Made by a program: the position numbers and the translations under genes
From: DASXMT01 sp963803065
GTDB taxonomy: Bacteria; Actinomycetota; Acidimicrobiia; Acidimicrobiales; RAAP-2
DNA length: 64,000 nt
Assembly (NCBI GenBank): GCA_963803065.1
Contig: CAWDKW010000002.1
Location: 62,001-126,000 of the forward strand
Direction of reading: 5' to 3'
Part shown: piece after piece, positions 62,727 through 64,000 of the stretch
How the letters are laid out: every line of letters begins with the position of its first letter
Numbering within the stretch: the first letter of the stretch is position 1
Notes under the pieces: model-generated
What the model saw: the letters and a program-made list of their open reading frames with translations, nothing else
Told to the model about the DNA's origin: nothing
Database searches by the model: none

Positions 62727-63788
62727 TCACGCCGTGAGGGGCAGGGTGACGCTCCTGGTCATACCCCACGAGGGAATGACCGAGCCGTGCTTGCCCGGGC
62801 CCCCGATCACCATGATGCGTATCTTTCCTCCGTCGGTGGTCATCCCGCTCAGCTCGTCCTCGTCCGAGAGCTCCTGCCAGGTGGTGCGCCCGTAGCCCTT
62901 GAAGTGACGGTGGAACTCGCGCAGCGGCAGGGCGGCGTGCTCATGCAGGTACGAGGCAATGCCGTCACGATCGAGTCCGACCTTGGCCAGGCTCTGGGCA
63001 TGCTCGGGGCCGAAGGCCACAAAGAATTCGGCAAAGGGCATACATGCGTTGTTCATGCCCAGCGACGTCATGGCCGAGGCGTACTTGCCCAAGATGGTGA
63101 CCGGATCGCCATCGGCCTCCATGTCGTGGACGTTGTGCGGGTTCTCCCCGCAGTGGACCGTCACCGAGCTGGCTGCGTTGACCCCGATACTGGCCGGATA
63201 GCTCGGCCACGGGCACTCGTCGGCGTTCTCGGCCGCACAGTAGGTGTACTTGGACGGCTGCCCCTGGGTGGCCGCATCGCCGAATCCGGGACGGGCTCCG
63301 GCCACGTGGAGCATCAACAGCCGGATGGCCCGGCCCACGGTGGCGTTGGCCCGGTTGCCCGGGCCGAACGCCCCTACCCCGGCATTGAACCCGGCCGAGC
63401 GAGCGATGTCGCCGTGCACGATGGTCATGAAGGAGACCGGATGGGTGGTGGCGTTCACCCCGCGCAAATTGGCCTCCGGCCGGGACAGGGCCAACGCCGC
63501 GGTCAGCACCACCGGGAACACCTCGGGTGGACATCCGGCCAGCACGGCGTTGACGGCCACCACGCGGCGGGTCAAGCGACCGAAACGCGGGGCCAACGTG
63601 GCGAGCACCTCGTCGGGGTTGCCAGCCGCCTGCTCGAGCATGGTCTCGACCCGACCGGTCGTCGGCGCCACCAGGGGGAGCCCGTCGCCCCAACCGTTCG
63701 CCTCGAACAGCTCGTAGAGCCGCTCGGGAGATTCGTCGCCTACCTCGATGAAGCGCTGGTCATATGCCGCATCGGTTGCCGTCATCAT
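62727..63788 (-). CDS. Uncharacterised Cys-rich partner of the UGSC protein
   Basis: 353 residues, soluble, no signal peptide. Landmarks are ELFEANGWGDGLPLVAPT near the N-terminus, VNAVLAGCPPEVFPVVL, NATTHPVSFMTIVHG, AFGPGNRANATVGRAIRLL, GQPSKYTYCAAENADECPWP, VTVHCGENPHNVHD and NNACMPFAEF. The several conserved Cys/His and the glycine-rich AFGPGNRAN loop suggest a cofactor or metal site. Proteins of this type are found next to or fused with UGSC domains; function is unknown. The second Met (63785) is also a possible start (GGGAG upstream). Confidence 0.75.
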   Translation of the reverse strand: MMTATDAAYDQRFIEVGDESPERLYELFEANGWGDGLPLVAPTTGRVETMLEQAAGNPDEVLATLAPRFGRLTRRVVAVNAVLAGCPPEVFPVVLTAALALSRPEANLRGVNATTHPVSFMTIVHGDIARSAGFNAGVGAFGPGNRANATVGRAIRLLMLHVAGARPGFGDAATQGQPSKYTYCAAENADECPWPSYPASIGVNAASSVTVHCGENPHNVHDMEADGDPVTILGKYASAMTSLGMNNACMPFAEFFVAFGPEHAQSLAKVGLDRDGIASYLHEHAALPLREFHRHFKGYGRTTWQELSDEDELSGMTTDGGKIRIMVIGGPGKHGSVIPSWGMTRSVTLPLTA

Positions 63789-63847
63789 CGCTCCCTGGCC
63801 ATGAGGATGCCTGCTCCGATCCTCGCGCTCTTCACCCGCAGCTCTAC

Positions 63848-63862
63848 TCTACAACATGTAGA
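63848..63862. promoter_or_regulatory. Candidate TetR operator upstream of the UGSC cassette
   Basis: TCTACA-ACA-TGTAGA is a perfect 6+3+6 inverted repeat, 60 bp before the start of the Cys-rich partner gene, in a region otherwise free of genes and with AT-rich flanks. The symmetry and spacing suit a TetR dimer; the cassette's own TetR gene is the obvious binder. Confidence 0.6.
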
Positions 63863-64000
63863 CACACCAAGGATAGGATCAGGCTTCGGAGGCCTCAGAG
63901 CTCCGGAACCCTCTCGCTCAGGACCCATCAGGTGCCGGCGCCCTGGCGTTGCTCGACGAGAGGCGTCGGGACCGACCTGTCAGTTGCCGAACCCGAATAG

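Noticed and set aside
63764..64000. Open frame on the plus strand at the right edge
   Set aside because: No recognisable protein features; it overlaps the promoter and operator region of the UGSC cassette.

Overview
The window is a 64 kb stretch of a very GC-rich bacterial chromosome with tightly packed genes, many ATGA/TGATG start-stop overlaps and frequent GTG starts. The gene content points to an actinobacterium: MurA with Asp in place of the catalytic Cys, MeaB, a class II (GlpX) fructose bisphosphatase, mycobacterial-type SerC, several luciferase-like (F420/FMN) oxidoreductases, and an F-type ATP synthase operon with a long delta subunit. The style resembles deep-branching Acidimicrobiia-like lineages, but that placement is inference; no rRNA, tRNA, mobile element or CRISPR array was seen.

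Layout. (1) 0-5 kb: amidase, its GntR/HutC regulator, meaB and murA on the minus strand. (2) 5.2-17.7 kb: glpX faces a minus-strand block rpiB-glyA-(wecA/tagO-like)-atpZ-like-atpI-atpB-E-F-H-A-G-D-C. (3) 17.9-34 kb: a thiolase-like protein, greA, leuCD and a minus-strand amino-acid block (aspC-serA; ilvB-N-C; ilvD) with serC on the plus strand. ilvB is preceded by a leader peptide rich in branched-chain codons and a textbook terminator, i.e. transcription attenuation. (4) 33-41 kb: homocysteine methyltransferase (frameshifted), NCS1 permease, an orphan branched-chain-type solute-binding protein, CorA-like channel, ABC-2 exporter pair. (5) 41-46 kb: FAD-linked dehydrogenase and a luciferase-like oxidoreductase/SGNH hydrolase/IclR cassette. 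(6) 46-56 kb: an envelope and redox region around a PhoP-like two-component system: GT39 membrane glycosyltransferase, exported protein, response regulator, kinase, GT2-GtrA, and an exported Ser-rich protein/ApbE/ferric-reductase-like operon. A PhoB/PhoP-style direct repeat (TTCACAG-N4-CTCACAG, 11 bp period) lies before four of these units, suggesting one local regulon. (7) 56-64 kb: lipid/xenobiotic-type catabolic genes (SDR, two enoyl-CoA hydratases, hotdog thioesterase, LLM oxidoreductase, SnoaL-like) and, at the right edge, a three-gene cassette: an uncharacterised Cys-rich protein, a UGSC-family protein (CGSC form of a selenoprotein family) and a TetR regulator, with a perfect palindrome in front of the cassette.

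Three genes (atpH, atpA, the homocysteine methyltransferase) each need removal of exactly one base to restore the expected family C-terminus. Each case involves a two-base run, which suggests sequencing or assembly indels rather than biology, but as printed they fuse atpH to atpA and break the methyltransferase.
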